Positions 25,147 through 34,202 of a DNA stretch of 64,000 nt are shown piece after piece. How positions within the stretch are numbered: position 1 is the first letter of the stretch; each line of letters opens with the position of its first letter. The notes under the pieces were generated by a model. The model searched no databases. It worked only from the letters and a program-made list of their open reading frames with translations, and had not been told where the DNA came from. The position numbers were made by a program, and so were the translations under genes. Source of the stretch: Lachnospira multipara LB2003 (GTDB lineage: Bacteria > Bacillota > Clostridia > Lachnospirales > Lachnospiraceae); assembly GCF_000702205.1 (NCBI RefSeq), contig NZ_JNKW01000006.1, forward strand, positions 62,001 to 126,000. Reading direction: 5' to 3'.

Positions 25147-26016
25147 ATGGAAAAGCCTTTAGTATCAATATGTATTCCAGCATATAACAATGCTGATTAC
25201 ATCACAGAAACAATGGATTCAATTATGGAACAGACATATCCTAATATTGAATTAATAATAGTTGATGACGGTTCTAAGGATGAGACTTGGAATGTTATTA
25301 ATGAATATAAAATGAACTACGAAAAAAATCATATTGATTCAGATAAGAAAAGAACAATTCGACTTTATAAAAACGAAAAAAATCTTGGTATGAGTGGTAA
25401 CTGGAACCATTCTCTTGAATTATGTACAGGTAAGTATTTAAAGCTTGTATGCGCCGATGATTTAATGGATCCTGATTTAACAGAAACAGAAGTTTCAATT
25501 ATGGAACAAGATGAAGAAGTCTTATGTGTTTCTTCAGATACTCGTTTTGTTGACTTAAATGGAGATTTAAAAGGCTATTACAGAAGATATCATAAAAGCA
25601 AAAAAATAGATGGTAAAAAGGCTGTTAAATACTCAGCATTTACAAGAAATTATCTTGGAGCACCAGCTGCTAATCTATTTAGAAAAGAAATCTATGATAA
25701 AATTGGTGGCTTTGATCCAAGCTTTGTATTTATTGTAGACTATGACTTTTATATGAGAATTTACTGTTCTGGTAAGGTATATATTCTACATGACAAGCCA
25801 CTTAACTACTTTAGAATAAGAAATGATTCTAATACAGGACAAGTTCTTGGTGGCGGTAAAACTAAAACATATGTTGCTGAACATAGACACTTAATGGAAA
25901 AAGCAGCCCCAGTTATTGGACTATCTAAATTCCAGATTACTATTAGCGTATTTATACGTAGAATCATGTGTGTTCTCGGAGCACTCTATTTAAAACTAAA
26001 CGTTCCTAAAGAATAA
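25147..26016 (+). CDS. GT2 family glycosyltransferase
   Basis: 289 residues, one GT-A domain: VSICIPAYNNADYITETMDSIMEQTYPNIELIIVDDGS at the N-terminus, CADDLMDPDLTE as the metal motif, and a C-terminal acceptor region with FIVDYDFYMRIY. No membrane helix is clear. It adds one sugar to a growing surface glycan. It is the only plus-strand gene between 12918 and 57854. The ribosome site is odd: GGAGGAGG (25121-25128) ends 18 bases before ATG 25147, and GGGT/ACCC in between could fold and shorten the gap. It ends exactly one base before a 44-base terminator shared with the flippase gene. Confidence 0.9.
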   Translation: MEKPLVSICIPAYNNADYITETMDSIMEQTYPNIELIIVDDGSKDETWNVINEYKMNYEKNHIDSDKKRTIRLYKNEKNLGMSGNWNHSLELCTGKYLKLVCADDLMDPDLTETEVSIMEQDEEVLCVSSDTRFVDLNGDLKGYYRRYHKSKKIDGKKAVKYSAFTRNYLGAPAANLFRKEIYDKIGGFDPSFVFIVDYDFYMRIYCSGKVYILHDKPLNYFRIRNDSNTGQVLGGGKTKTYVAEHRHLMEKAAPVIGLSKFQITISVFIRRIMCVLGALYLKLNVPKE

Positions 26017-26060
26017 AAAAATAAGAAGTAGAAATCATTCGATTTCTACTTCTTATTTTT
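26017..26060. terminator. Bidirectional terminator filling a convergent spacer
   Basis: A perfect 20-bp stem (26017-26036 with 26041-26060; core AAGAAGTAGAAATC) and loop ATTC, with A and T runs at the ends. It occupies the whole spacer between the stop codons of the convergent GT2 and flippase genes. Confidence 0.92.
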
Positions 26061-27296
26061 CTATCTATTAGATTTCTTGTTTAATATAATAAACATATCA
26101 GCTACTAAAATAATAATTTCAATAATTGTCGCCAAAGCAAGTGTTAATGATGCACCCTGCATTCCCATACTTTTCTCAAGTATTGGTGATAAAGCAAGTG
26201 ATGTTAACACTGCTGCCAAATTAGATAAAACAAGTCCCTTAAAGCCTCTAACAACTGTTAATACTCCGCAGAATAACCATGAAACAGCTGTAATTATTGT
26301 ACAAATAATTAGCGGCATTAATAAATCCACATGCGAAGCAACTGTGCTTCCGTATAATAAATTCAAGCCCCATTTGCCTACTAAAGCTCCACCAATAAGA
26401 CCTATAACTGATATTATACAGACTGCAACTATACACTTAGCTAATATCTTCAAAAATCCCTTAATATCGTTATTGTTATATTTTTCTGCAAATAGAGTAA
26501 CGAAAGGATTAAATATATAAGTTGCACCAACCTGAATTATTAAAACAGGCGTTGCCACAGCTCCATATATTGCTAATAATTCATTACCTAGGATTCTCTC
26601 CATGTATAAACGTGGAATTGATGCTATAGAAGTAGATAATGAACTATATATAACAAGTGGAAGACATTCAATTAACAAATCAATAACAATCTTAGATTTA
26701 AAATCAAATTTAAGTATCTCTAACTTTCTTACTCTTGGTATATCATAAATAGCAATTGCAACTGCTGTTAATAGAGCGACTAGCAATAATGTTATGATTA
26801 AATTCTTAGTTAGATAAAGCACAGCTGAAAAGGATACAATTGTAATAATTCCTCTTATTATCATGGATTTACCAGCAATATCCAATCTCCAGTTTTTCTG
26901 AAACATACCAGAAAAACAGTCAAACACAGCCTCCACTGCTTTTATACAAAAATAAATAATAATACAAGCTCGCTGTTCAAGTGAATAAGGTATTACAAGG
27001 GCATAAATAATACACCCTAATAAAGATATCCCTATGGTTATAATCCTACTATAAAGATATGTTCCTGCTGAATACTTATTCTTAACATCAGAAACTTGAT
27101 AGTTTCTCATACCATAAACTGATATAGCATACCAAATATTAGTTACAGAAATAGCTAATGTTAGAATTCCTCCAGCGTGTAATCCTGCTAATCTTACAAC
27201 CAATACAGTAATTAGCCATTGGCATCCAAGGTAAAATGTAGATCCACATGTATTCCACATTACACTTGATGCTATCGATAATTTTTTATTTTCCAT
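26061..27296 (-). CDS. Polysaccharide flippase (Wzx/TacF type)
   Basis: 411 residues with about 12 membrane helices, of the MOP superfamily of lipid-linked oligosaccharide flippases (N-terminal SSVMWNTCGSTFYLGCQWLITVLVVRLAG, typical of the first helix pair). It would turn an undecaprenyl-linked unit to the outer face. It is last in the phosphocholine cluster, 3 bases after licD. In pneumococcus the flippase TacF has this position in function, passing only choline-decorated chains, so a similar role is plausible here. That specificity is an inference. It contains no soluble domain. Confidence 0.88.
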   Translation of the reverse strand: MENKKLSIASSVMWNTCGSTFYLGCQWLITVLVVRLAGLHAGGILTLAISVTNIWYAISVYGMRNYQVSDVKNKYSAGTYLYSRIITIGISLLGCIIYALVIPYSLEQRACIIIYFCIKAVEAVFDCFSGMFQKNWRLDIAGKSMIIRGIITIVSFSAVLYLTKNLIITLLLVALLTAVAIAIYDIPRVRKLEILKFDFKSKIVIDLLIECLPLVIYSSLSTSIASIPRLYMERILGNELLAIYGAVATPVLIIQVGATYIFNPFVTLFAEKYNNNDIKGFLKILAKCIVAVCIISVIGLIGGALVGKWGLNLLYGSTVASHVDLLMPLIICTIITAVSWLFCGVLTVVRGFKGLVLSNLAAVLTSLALSPILEKSMGMQGASLTLALATIIEIIILVADMFIILNKKSNR

Positions 27297-27299
27297 CTT

Positions 27300-28163
27300 T
27301 TACTCTTCTCCAAAATCTATAAAACTAGCCAAATGATTATGCCTTTGTTCCTCAGGAGGTAACTCCATATAATTCCCATATTCTTTCCTTAAGAAAGAAT
27401 CGTAATCCTTTACTAGCTTAACAGTTGTATCTTCAAATGGCACGTCAATAAGTGGCCATGACTCACTTTTACTTACCATTAGGTTCTCGCCTGTTATATA
27501 AGAATAATCTATATAAAGATCAGAATTCTCATCCTTACAGCTTGTTGCATACTTTAGATATTTCTTATAAGTCTTATCTGGTGTAACGTGACAAATCTTT
27601 AATAGGCCATGAACTACATGTGTGATCATTGTAACAACTTTCTTAACTACAGGATTCATACCTTCTGGAAGATTCGGATTAGGAATTAGTGTAAGTACAT
27701 GCCATCTTCCTATATTCCATGTCTTCTTAATAAGTTTCTTACGTCTAGCACTATCACTTGCTGTCTTATCATAAGGAAAAATATCAATAAAAATTCCTAA
27801 TGGATAACCTGCCTGCTCATAAGCAGATTCAACAAATCGTGTACCACGCTTAACCATCTTAGCAAACATCAATGGATATTTATCCTGTGTATTAGCATCC
27901 ATAAAGATATATTTATCGCCCATTTCTTTAGGTGCAACTTCCATAAATCGATCATAATCCTCACGAAGCATACATACATCAATGTCATCATCCCAAGGAA
28001 TAAATCCTTTATGTCTCAATGCTCCAATAGCTGTTCCACCAGTAGCAAAATAATCCAAATCATATTTATCACAAATCTTAACAAAATCCTTAAATATTTC
28101 CAGTATAACGTCTTTTAAATGTTGTAGCGTCTCTTCATCATATTCTTTAGTTGATTCTTTCAT
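27300..28163 (-). CDS. licD: LicD family phosphocholine transferase
   Basis: 287 residues. LicD transferases move phosphocholine from CDP-choline onto sugars of teichoic acid or other glycans. The signature TGGTAIGALRHKGFIPWDDDIDV (about residues 41-63) has the GG...G and DDDID residues of this nucleotidyltransferase fold, and GIFIDIFPYD follows. The start is ATG 28163 with a good upstream site. It lies between the flippase and a BCCT choline-type transporter and downstream of two cytidylyltransferase domains and a choline-kinase domain, so the full CDP-choline route is present next to it. That makes phosphocholine a safer reading than the other phospho-ligands some LicD proteins use. Confidence 0.93.
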   Translation of the reverse strand: MKESTKEYDEETLQHLKDVILEIFKDFVKICDKYDLDYFATGGTAIGALRHKGFIPWDDDIDVCMLREDYDRFMEVAPKEMGDKYIFMDANTQDKYPLMFAKMVKRGTRFVESAYEQAGYPLGIFIDIFPYDKTASDSARRKKLIKKTWNIGRWHVLTLIPNPNLPEGMNPVVKKVVTMITHVVHGLLKICHVTPDKTYKKYLKYATSCKDENSDLYIDYSYITGENLMVSKSESWPLIDVPFEDTTVKLVKDYDSFLRKEYGNYMELPPEEQRHNHLASFIDFGEE

Positions 28164-28250
28164 ACTTTATTCCTTTCAATTTCATATGCGCAACACATCA
28201 CATTATATTCTATATAATCTTAACAAGCAAATTAAAAGGAAATAAACTTT

Positions 28251-29864
28251 TTATTTACTCTTTTTATTACTCTCAACTATAAATTGCTTTGCATCTTTAA
28301 AAAAGCTGCAAACTATTAGAACCATTACAAAACCTAACGGAAATGCCGCAATTATACTTACTGTTTGAATATTACCCATTGAACTTTCTGAAAATAACAA
28401 ACCAATAGGCAATATAATTAAAAGAATACACCACATTAACTGGATTGATTTATGCGGTTTTTGATTCTCATCAAGTTTCTTATAACTATAACATGATGCA
28501 ATATAAGCTATTGAATCAAAAGAAGTCGCATAGAACATAATCATAGTAACTATTACCAACACTAGAACTAGTCCAGATAAAGGCATTGAATGTAATATAT
28601 CCATAACTAATGAATACATATCATTACTTTTTGCGAAATTCTCCACAAAATGCGCTCCACCATGTAAGCTTTTACCCAATCCATAGTTTCCAAGAATTAT
28701 AAAACTAAGTAAAGTAGAACCAACGCCAAATACATAACCACCGACTATAGTCTGTCTTATTGTTCTACCCTTAGATATTGTTCCTATAAAAAATGGCGCA
28801 CAAACACACCACACCATCCAATATGCCCAATAATATATCGTCCAGTCCTGAGGAAAGTTAGTTGTTCGTAGTGGATCCGTATAGGTAGCTAACTCAAAGA
28901 AATGACCTGTCATTAGTCCTAATGACTGCAAGCCATTCTCAATGATAAACTTCATCTCTCCACCAAATAAAAAAACAAAGGCCAATAAGCTAAAAAATAG
29001 GTAAATACACGCTTTGGCTAAAATACTTATTCCTTTCAATCCATGAAGCAATGAATATGTATAAACAATGCATGTGATAATTAATATTATTATTGTAATA
29101 ATTCGTCTATCAATTGTTATACCAAATAAATCACTAATAATTGTTGCCATTAAAGGTGTAGCTACACTAAAAGTTGTTGCTGTTCCTGCAAGCAAGGCAA
29201 AAACAGATAGTAAATCTATTATTCTACCAATAATTCCATCTGTCTTCTTACCAAGTATTGGTCTACAGCTTTCTGAGAACTTCTGTCTATTTCTTTTTCT
29301 AACATGCAACATAAAACCAAAGGCAACAGCTAATACAAGATAAAAAGCCCAAGGTATTAAGCTCCAATGAAATAATGGGAATACACTTGCCCAATCCATT
29401 ACATTTCCCAATTCCTTCATGTGTGGATTAGTTGCATAAACTGCCCATTCATTAAATGAATAAAAAAGTATATCTGCTGCCAAGCCACATGTAAACATCA
29501 TGCTTCCCCATGCAAAAAATGAATATTTTGGTTTTTCAAGCTGTGATCCACCTAGTACAATATTTCCATATTTAGAAAATGCCAGCACTATAGATGCAAT
29601 AAAAAAACCTAATCCTATTATTAAATAGTAAGATCCGAGAGTATCACCAAAAAAGAATCTTACCTTGCCTAATATATGATTTGATTGTAAAGGATAAATA
29701 ACAAAGAGTACTGCAAGTGTTACTATTAACCCTAATGGGACCAATGTTATCATCCAATCTATCTGTTTTCTATCTAGTTTATCCTTTGTCTTAGTCTTAC
29801 TTTTATCTTTGGTTAAACTCTTGTCAGATTCCATCTCACCATTAGTTTTAATATAATCCTCCAT
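28251..29864 (-). CDS. BCCT-family choline/betaine transporter
   Basis: About 537 residues. Twelve-helix transporter of the betaine-choline-carnitine family, which imports quaternary amines. The helix-8 region has the family motif in DWTIYYWAYWMVWCVCAPFFIGTISKGRTIRQ. The soluble N-terminus has a Lys/Asp/Thr-rich run (SLTKDKSKTKTKDK). In the lic cluster it would play the part of LicB, choline uptake, although classic LicB belongs to another family. A direct repeat at the start gives two ATGs (29876 and 29864) 12 bases apart. I prefer 29864 because GGAGG lies 5 nt before it. A TTG at 29879 is also in frame. The gene follows licC by only a few bases. Confidence 0.9.
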   Translation of the reverse strand: MEDYIKTNGEMESDKSLTKDKSKTKTKDKLDRKQIDWMITLVPLGLIVTLAVLFVIYPLQSNHILGKVRFFFGDTLGSYYLIIGLGFFIASIVLAFSKYGNIVLGGSQLEKPKYSFFAWGSMMFTCGLAADILFYSFNEWAVYATNPHMKELGNVMDWASVFPLFHWSLIPWAFYLVLAVAFGFMLHVRKRNRQKFSESCRPILGKKTDGIIGRIIDLLSVFALLAGTATTFSVATPLMATIISDLFGITIDRRIITIIILIITCIVYTYSLLHGLKGISILAKACIYLFFSLLAFVFLFGGEMKFIIENGLQSLGLMTGHFFELATYTDPLRTTNFPQDWTIYYWAYWMVWCVCAPFFIGTISKGRTIRQTIVGGYVFGVGSTLLSFIILGNYGLGKSLHGGAHFVENFAKSNDMYSLVMDILHSMPLSGLVLVLVIVTMIMFYATSFDSIAYIASCYSYKKLDENQKPHKSIQLMWCILLIILPIGLLFSESSMGNIQTVSIIAAFPLGFVMVLIVCSFFKDAKQFIVESNKKSK

Positions 29865-29882
29865 CAAATCCTCCATCAAATC

Positions 29883-30755
29883 TTAATTTTTCACTTCTAA
29901 TTTTTTCTTATTATAATCATAAGTGTATTCTATTGAATTACACATAAACTCAAAGCCAATGGCCTCATTGCCATCTGACTTTAAGCATTTAAAATTAGTT
30001 AGGTCAGACTCTAATACCTTAAGTTCTTTAGAAATCTGCCCAATAATATACGATCTTGTGTTATTTACATAAGAGACATCAAATTCTCTTAATTCATCTA
30101 AAGTATCAAATTCAAAAATCTGATTTTTGTCATACTTATGAATCTTCATCTTTAATTCATTAATATGCTCAATATAAATATCTTCCCATAACTTATCTTT
30201 AGTTTCTTCCATAGGAAACTCTCTATCTAAAATGTCCAAAAATTTCCTACTAAATTCTTCATCCCAAAAAACATGTCCTAACATATACCAAGCATTACTA
30301 CCACCGATTTTTACGTCTGTAATATATCCATTAGTATCTGTTTCTAAACACCATTCTTTAGTATCACCGTTGGCATACAATGCAGAATAATAGGCTTCTT
30401 CTACTTCATTAGTAAATGGATTAGTTTCAAAATAATTATCTGCTGAGCAAATATATGTGTTTCTTATTATGTCCCTAACTTTATATATTGAAGAATGATT
30501 ATTTCTAACATTATATAAATCATTATGTCGAATTTTTACATTGCATTTTTCCTTCAAGTATTCAAAATCATTGTTACGATATCCTGTAACAATATATATT
30601 TCATTTATTCCCGCTTCCTGTAATTGACGAATCTGTCTTTCAATTAAGACTTCACCTTTAACACTTATTAATGCCTTTGGTCGTTCATAGGAAAGTGGAG
30701 CAAATCTACTTGATGTTCCTGCTGCCATTATTACAGCATTATCTACCTTATACAT
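29883..30755 (-). CDS. licC: LicC-like choline-phosphate cytidylyltransferase with kinase-like tail
   Basis: 290 residues. Makes CDP-choline from CTP and phosphocholine. The nucleotidyltransferase part (1-230) has MAAGTSSRFAPLSYERPKALI, the metal Asp in YICSADNYFETNPF, and the LicC-type LWEDIYIEH near the end. The last 60 residues are unusual: ISKELKVLESDLTNFKCLKS and the following FEFMCNSIEYTYDY align by eye with the start of the choline-kinase domain in the neighbouring 30761 fusion (NSLDVKPSDIKNIEILKKGM...FSFETEKKKYIMRI), but no kinase follows. It looks like a truncated descendant of such a fusion. It lies 5 bases after that gene. Both LicC copies have intact active-site motifs. Confidence 0.9.
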   Translation of the reverse strand: MYKVDNAVIMAAGTSSRFAPLSYERPKALISVKGEVLIERQIRQLQEAGINEIYIVTGYRNNDFEYLKEKCNVKIRHNDLYNVRNNHSSIYKVRDIIRNTYICSADNYFETNPFTNEVEEAYYSALYANGDTKEWCLETDTNGYITDVKIGGSNAWYMLGHVFWDEEFSRKFLDILDREFPMEETKDKLWEDIYIEHINELKMKIHKYDKNQIFEFDTLDELREFDVSYVNNTRSYIIGQISKELKVLESDLTNFKCLKSDGNEAIGFEFMCNSIEYTYDYNKKKLEVKN

Positions 30756-30760
30756 GTTAA

Positions 30761-32518
30761 TTACAACTCTCCCACTTCATTTACTATTATTTTATAATAA
30801 TCCTTAGCATATCTATATTGACGAAGAGAATACTCACCAAATTCTACACCAAGCATTCTTTTGTACTCACACCAATTGCTCCATAACAAACCTGCAATTG
30901 CAATATAGGCGTAAATACGATGTCTAATATCATCACTACAGCCCTCTGTGTAATAATAGTCTATTAATTTATCTACCATTACGCGGTCATACATGGCATA
31001 AATTGCAAACATAGCAATATCAAGATTAGGATCTTGCATTCCTGCATATTCCCAATCAATTAATCTAACCTGTTCCTTACCTTGTGCATCCTTATATAAC
31101 ATAAAATTATCAGGCACAGAATCTATATGACATAAGCAATAATCTTTATCCTGCTTATTAACGTAATCTAGCAATTTAAATACCTTAGCCTTAGTTGTTT
31201 CATAGTCAACATAAGCTGAACTTTCTCCACCCCAAAGTTCCTCGTAATAATTAATCTTCTTCTTTAAATCAAAACTGTGTTCTACTTTAAGCTGCATAGA
31301 ATGGAACTTTCTTAAGGCAGACATACATTTTCTTAAATCCTCTGGATTATAGGCATCGCAATTTCTTGCCCCTTCAATAAATTCTGTAATTTTATATCCA
31401 TTATCAGGATTCATATAAATTAAATCATCACATAAGTTCAAATTCTTAATAGTCTGATATACAGAGTATTCCTCTTTTCTGTTTACTAAGCCATTAGTTC
31501 CCTTTCCTGGAATTCGCATAATATACTTCTTCTTTTCTGTTTCAAAACTAAAGGACTTGTTAGTCATACCCTTTTTTAGAATTTCTATGTTTTTTATATC
31601 TGATGGCTTAACATCTAAACTATTAGCCGCTATATTAATTTCCTTAGAATTTAAATTAAGGGATTTCTCATCAAAATCTCTTAGCTGTTCATAAGTATTA
31701 ATTTCAGTAACTTCAGATGAATTAATAATTCTTGTATTAAAAATCATCTCATTATCCCTAATAAAAGCATCTTCCCAGAAAGCCTTATAAAATGATGGAT
31801 CTGCATCCCTAAAACCAATGATTTCCACCATATCTTTGCTATCTTTAGTCGAAATATACGCAAGGCCTAACATATGATTGCCATTATGCTTTATATAACG
31901 ATAAGATAACTTTCTTGTTACTTCTACATAGCTATCATAATCTTTAGTCTCATCTACTGCATACCAAGAATATAACTCAGATTTTCTAAATGGATTTTCT
32001 TCAAAATACATATCACATGGAATTATATATGTTCCATTAATAAGCCTAGATGCAAGAGCTAGTGAATGTAAATTATTTCTTTCATGGTACATAGGATTAA
32101 CTAGAATATCTACATCATATTCATCCATTAAGAATTCATATAATTCCTTCATAAAGCCAGCCACTAAAGTAATCTTAGTGATTCCGGCTTCATGAAGTTG
32201 TTTTATTAATCTTTCAACTAAAGTTTCCCCTCGAACCTGTATTAAGCCCTTAGGCAACTCTGTATTAATAGGTACCATGCGCATTCCATAGCCTGCTGCT
32301 AAGATAATTGCATTATTGACCTTATTATTATCTAATATCTTCTTAGCTTCACTAGTAATATCTAGTGTGTCTTCTTTAATTAATTTCTTAGTTCTTAAAC
32401 TCTTTATCGTAGTGTTTATCTTACCTAAAGAAAAATCTAACTTGTTAGACAATTCTCTCTGGTTATTTATCTTATTAGCTTTAATTGTTGTTAAAACTTC
32501 TTTCTCATAAATGTTCAT
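30761..32518 (-). CDS. licA: HTH - LicC cytidylyltransferase - LicA choline kinase fusion
   Basis: 585 residues in three parts. Residues 1-65 are a winged helix (NQRELSNKLDFSLGKINTTIKSLRTKKLIKED). Residues about 68-285 are a LicC-type nucleotidyltransferase (ILAAGYGMRMVPINTELPKGLI, YIIPCDMYFEENPF). Residues about 290-585 are a choline/aminoglycoside-type kinase (CHIDSVPDNFMLY as catalytic loop, VRLIDWEYAGMQDPNLDIA as metal motif). It should phosphorylate choline and activate it to CDP-choline, and the HTH hints at a link to gene control. The start is ATG 32518 with GGAGAC upstream. It heads the lic operon on the minus strand, right after the choline-binding lysozyme gene. Confidence 0.92.
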   Translation of the reverse strand: MNIYEKEVLTTIKANKINNQRELSNKLDFSLGKINTTIKSLRTKKLIKEDTLDITSEAKKILDNNKVNNAIILAAGYGMRMVPINTELPKGLIQVRGETLVERLIKQLHEAGITKITLVAGFMKELYEFLMDEYDVDILVNPMYHERNNLHSLALASRLINGTYIIPCDMYFEENPFRKSELYSWYAVDETKDYDSYVEVTRKLSYRYIKHNGNHMLGLAYISTKDSKDMVEIIGFRDADPSFYKAFWEDAFIRDNEMIFNTRIINSSEVTEINTYEQLRDFDEKSLNLNSKEINIAANSLDVKPSDIKNIEILKKGMTNKSFSFETEKKKYIMRIPGKGTNGLVNRKEEYSVYQTIKNLNLCDDLIYMNPDNGYKITEFIEGARNCDAYNPEDLRKCMSALRKFHSMQLKVEHSFDLKKKINYYEELWGGESSAYVDYETTKAKVFKLLDYVNKQDKDYCLCHIDSVPDNFMLYKDAQGKEQVRLIDWEYAGMQDPNLDIAMFAIYAMYDRVMVDKLIDYYYTEGCSDDIRHRIYAYIAIAGLLWSNWCEYKRMLGVEFGEYSLRQYRYAKDYYKIIVNEVGEL

Positions 32519-32580
32519 AAATCAGTCTCCTTATTTATTCGTGAACATTATATGAAAAATCATTAGTAAAAGCAAGCTTT

Positions 32581-34068
32581 TTATACCCATCTTCCTGAGC
32601 CATCTACATAATATCCATCTATATATGTATTTGTTGCCATAGCACCACTCGCTGTTAAATAATACCATGAACCATTATCTAGCAACCATCCTGTCTGCAT
32701 TGCTCCGCTCCCATTTAGATAGTACCATGTCTCTCCTAGCTTTATCCAACCAGTTGCCATAGCTCCATTATCATTTAGATAATACCATGTTCCATTATCT
32801 AACACCCATCCTGTCTGCATTGCTCCGCTTCCATTTAGATAGTACCATGTTCCTCTATCTAACACCCATCCTGTCTGCATTGCTCCGCTTCCATTTAGAT
32901 AGTACCATGTACCTCTATCTAATATCCATCCTGTCTGCATTACTCCGCTTCCATTTAGGTAGTACCATGTTCCTCTGTCTAATATCCATCCTGTCTGTCT
33001 ATATCCATCATGATTGAAATAATACCAGTTTCCACCTATCTTCTCCCATTGGTCATGTGGATATGATCCATCAAATCTTTGATACCAGTATCCATATCCA
33101 TGATTTACCCAAGTTCCTGTTGTTGGTGTATAACTTGCAATAGGTGCTTTTCTAGCTGTTACAATCTTTGAGTAATCCTTTGTTGCAAAATCAATATCTA
33201 CAAATGTTGAACTAATACCATTTAATCTAAATTGACTTCCTGCCTGCCACATTCCACGTGTAATAGATGTGTCATAATAATATCCATATCTTGCAATCCA
33301 TTTTTCAACTCCATCTAGTTTGCTGAAGTCTACATAACTTCTTGCCCAGTTTTCATTACAATATACCATTGGAGTATAGCCTGCAGCTCTAATTTCATCA
33401 CAGAAAGCTTTCGCAATTCTTGTAACTTCATCTCTACCTAATTCAGCCTGATCCCAACTTTCTAAATCTATTGCCACAGGATAATCAACTTTATATCCTC
33501 TTAACTGCTTAATTACCCACTGAGCATCTCCTATAGACTGTTCAACCGACATAGCTGTACTATAGAAATAAACCCCTGTATGAATACCTGCTAAATTAGA
33601 ACCACTAATGTTATCTTCATAGTTATAATCTAGATTTCTATTAGAGTAACCTACTCTAATCATTACATAATTAATTCCTTCATTTCTAACTTCTGTCCAG
33701 TTAATGCTGCCCTGATATCTTGATACATCTATACCTTTAATTGTACCAGCTTCAAAGTCCATGCCATTATGTGTTCTATCTTCAACCCAGGCACACTCAT
33801 AATCACCACTTAACTGAAAATACTGCCATTTTCCATTTATCTTCTGCCATCCCTTAACAGCCTGACAATCACTTGTATCAAAGTAATACCAATGACCGTT
33901 TATTTCACTCCATCCTGTAATTCTATTGCCATTGTCATTATAATAATACCATTCATCACCTTCTTGTTCCCAATGCTGTGCTGCCTCTGTCTTAGTAACT
34001 ATAAACATACATGATAATAGTACTATTAATGTTGCTAAAAATATCTTTCCTGTCTTTATAAAACGCAT
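32581..34068 (-). CDS. Choline-binding GH25 lysozyme
   Basis: 495 residues. Signal peptide (1-29, ending TEA). Two cell-wall-binding repeats (WYYYNDNGNRITGWSEINGHWYYF type) come first, then a GH25 muramidase (about 112-305) with KGIDVSRYQGSINWTEV, YPVAIDLESWD as the acidic catalytic region, and WQAGSQF. The C-terminal half has about eight further 20-residue repeats of the type GWILDRGTWYYLNGSG, which bind choline residues in the wall. On the DNA, the central repeats have an exact 60-base period (about 32641-33020), and three are nearly identical. It should cut peptidoglycan while held on phosphocholine made by the adjacent lic genes. The start is ATG 34068 after AAAGGA. Confidence 0.94.
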   Translation of the reverse strand: MRFIKTGKIFLATLIVLLSCMFIVTKTEAAQHWEQEGDEWYYYNDNGNRITGWSEINGHWYYFDTSDCQAVKGWQKINGKWQYFQLSGDYECAWVEDRTHNGMDFEAGTIKGIDVSRYQGSINWTEVRNEGINYVMIRVGYSNRNLDYNYEDNISGSNLAGIHTGVYFYSTAMSVEQSIGDAQWVIKQLRGYKVDYPVAIDLESWDQAELGRDEVTRIAKAFCDEIRAAGYTPMVYCNENWARSYVDFSKLDGVEKWIARYGYYYDTSITRGMWQAGSQFRLNGISSTFVDIDFATKDYSKIVTARKAPIASYTPTTGTWVNHGYGYWYQRFDGSYPHDQWEKIGGNWYYFNHDGYRQTGWILDRGTWYYLNGSGVMQTGWILDRGTWYYLNGSGAMQTGWVLDRGTWYYLNGSGAMQTGWVLDNGTWYYLNDNGAMATGWIKLGETWYYLNGSGAMQTGWLLDNGSWYYLTASGAMATNTYIDGYYVDGSGRWV

Positions 34069-34117
34069 AATGTATAAATCCTTTCTTAAATGCCAGTTTA
34101 TTTGTGTCCTTATATAT

Positions 34118-34154
34118 AAAAGGGAGATAGATTATCTACACCATCTCCCTTTTT
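34118..34154 (-). terminator. Terminator of the large polysaccharide operon
   Basis: AAAAGGGAGAT (34118-34128) pairs with ATCTCCCTTTT (34143-34153). A T-rich tail follows on the minus strand. It ends the run of genes from 52114 to 34203. Confidence 0.75.
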
Positions 34155-34202
34155 AATATACATTTTATACTATTAATTACATTAAATACAGTCTGTTTAA
34201 TC

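Noticed and set aside
32787-33017. Plus-strand leucine-rich repeated peptide
   Set aside because: It is the complement of the 60-base wall-binding repeats of the choline-binding lysozyme.
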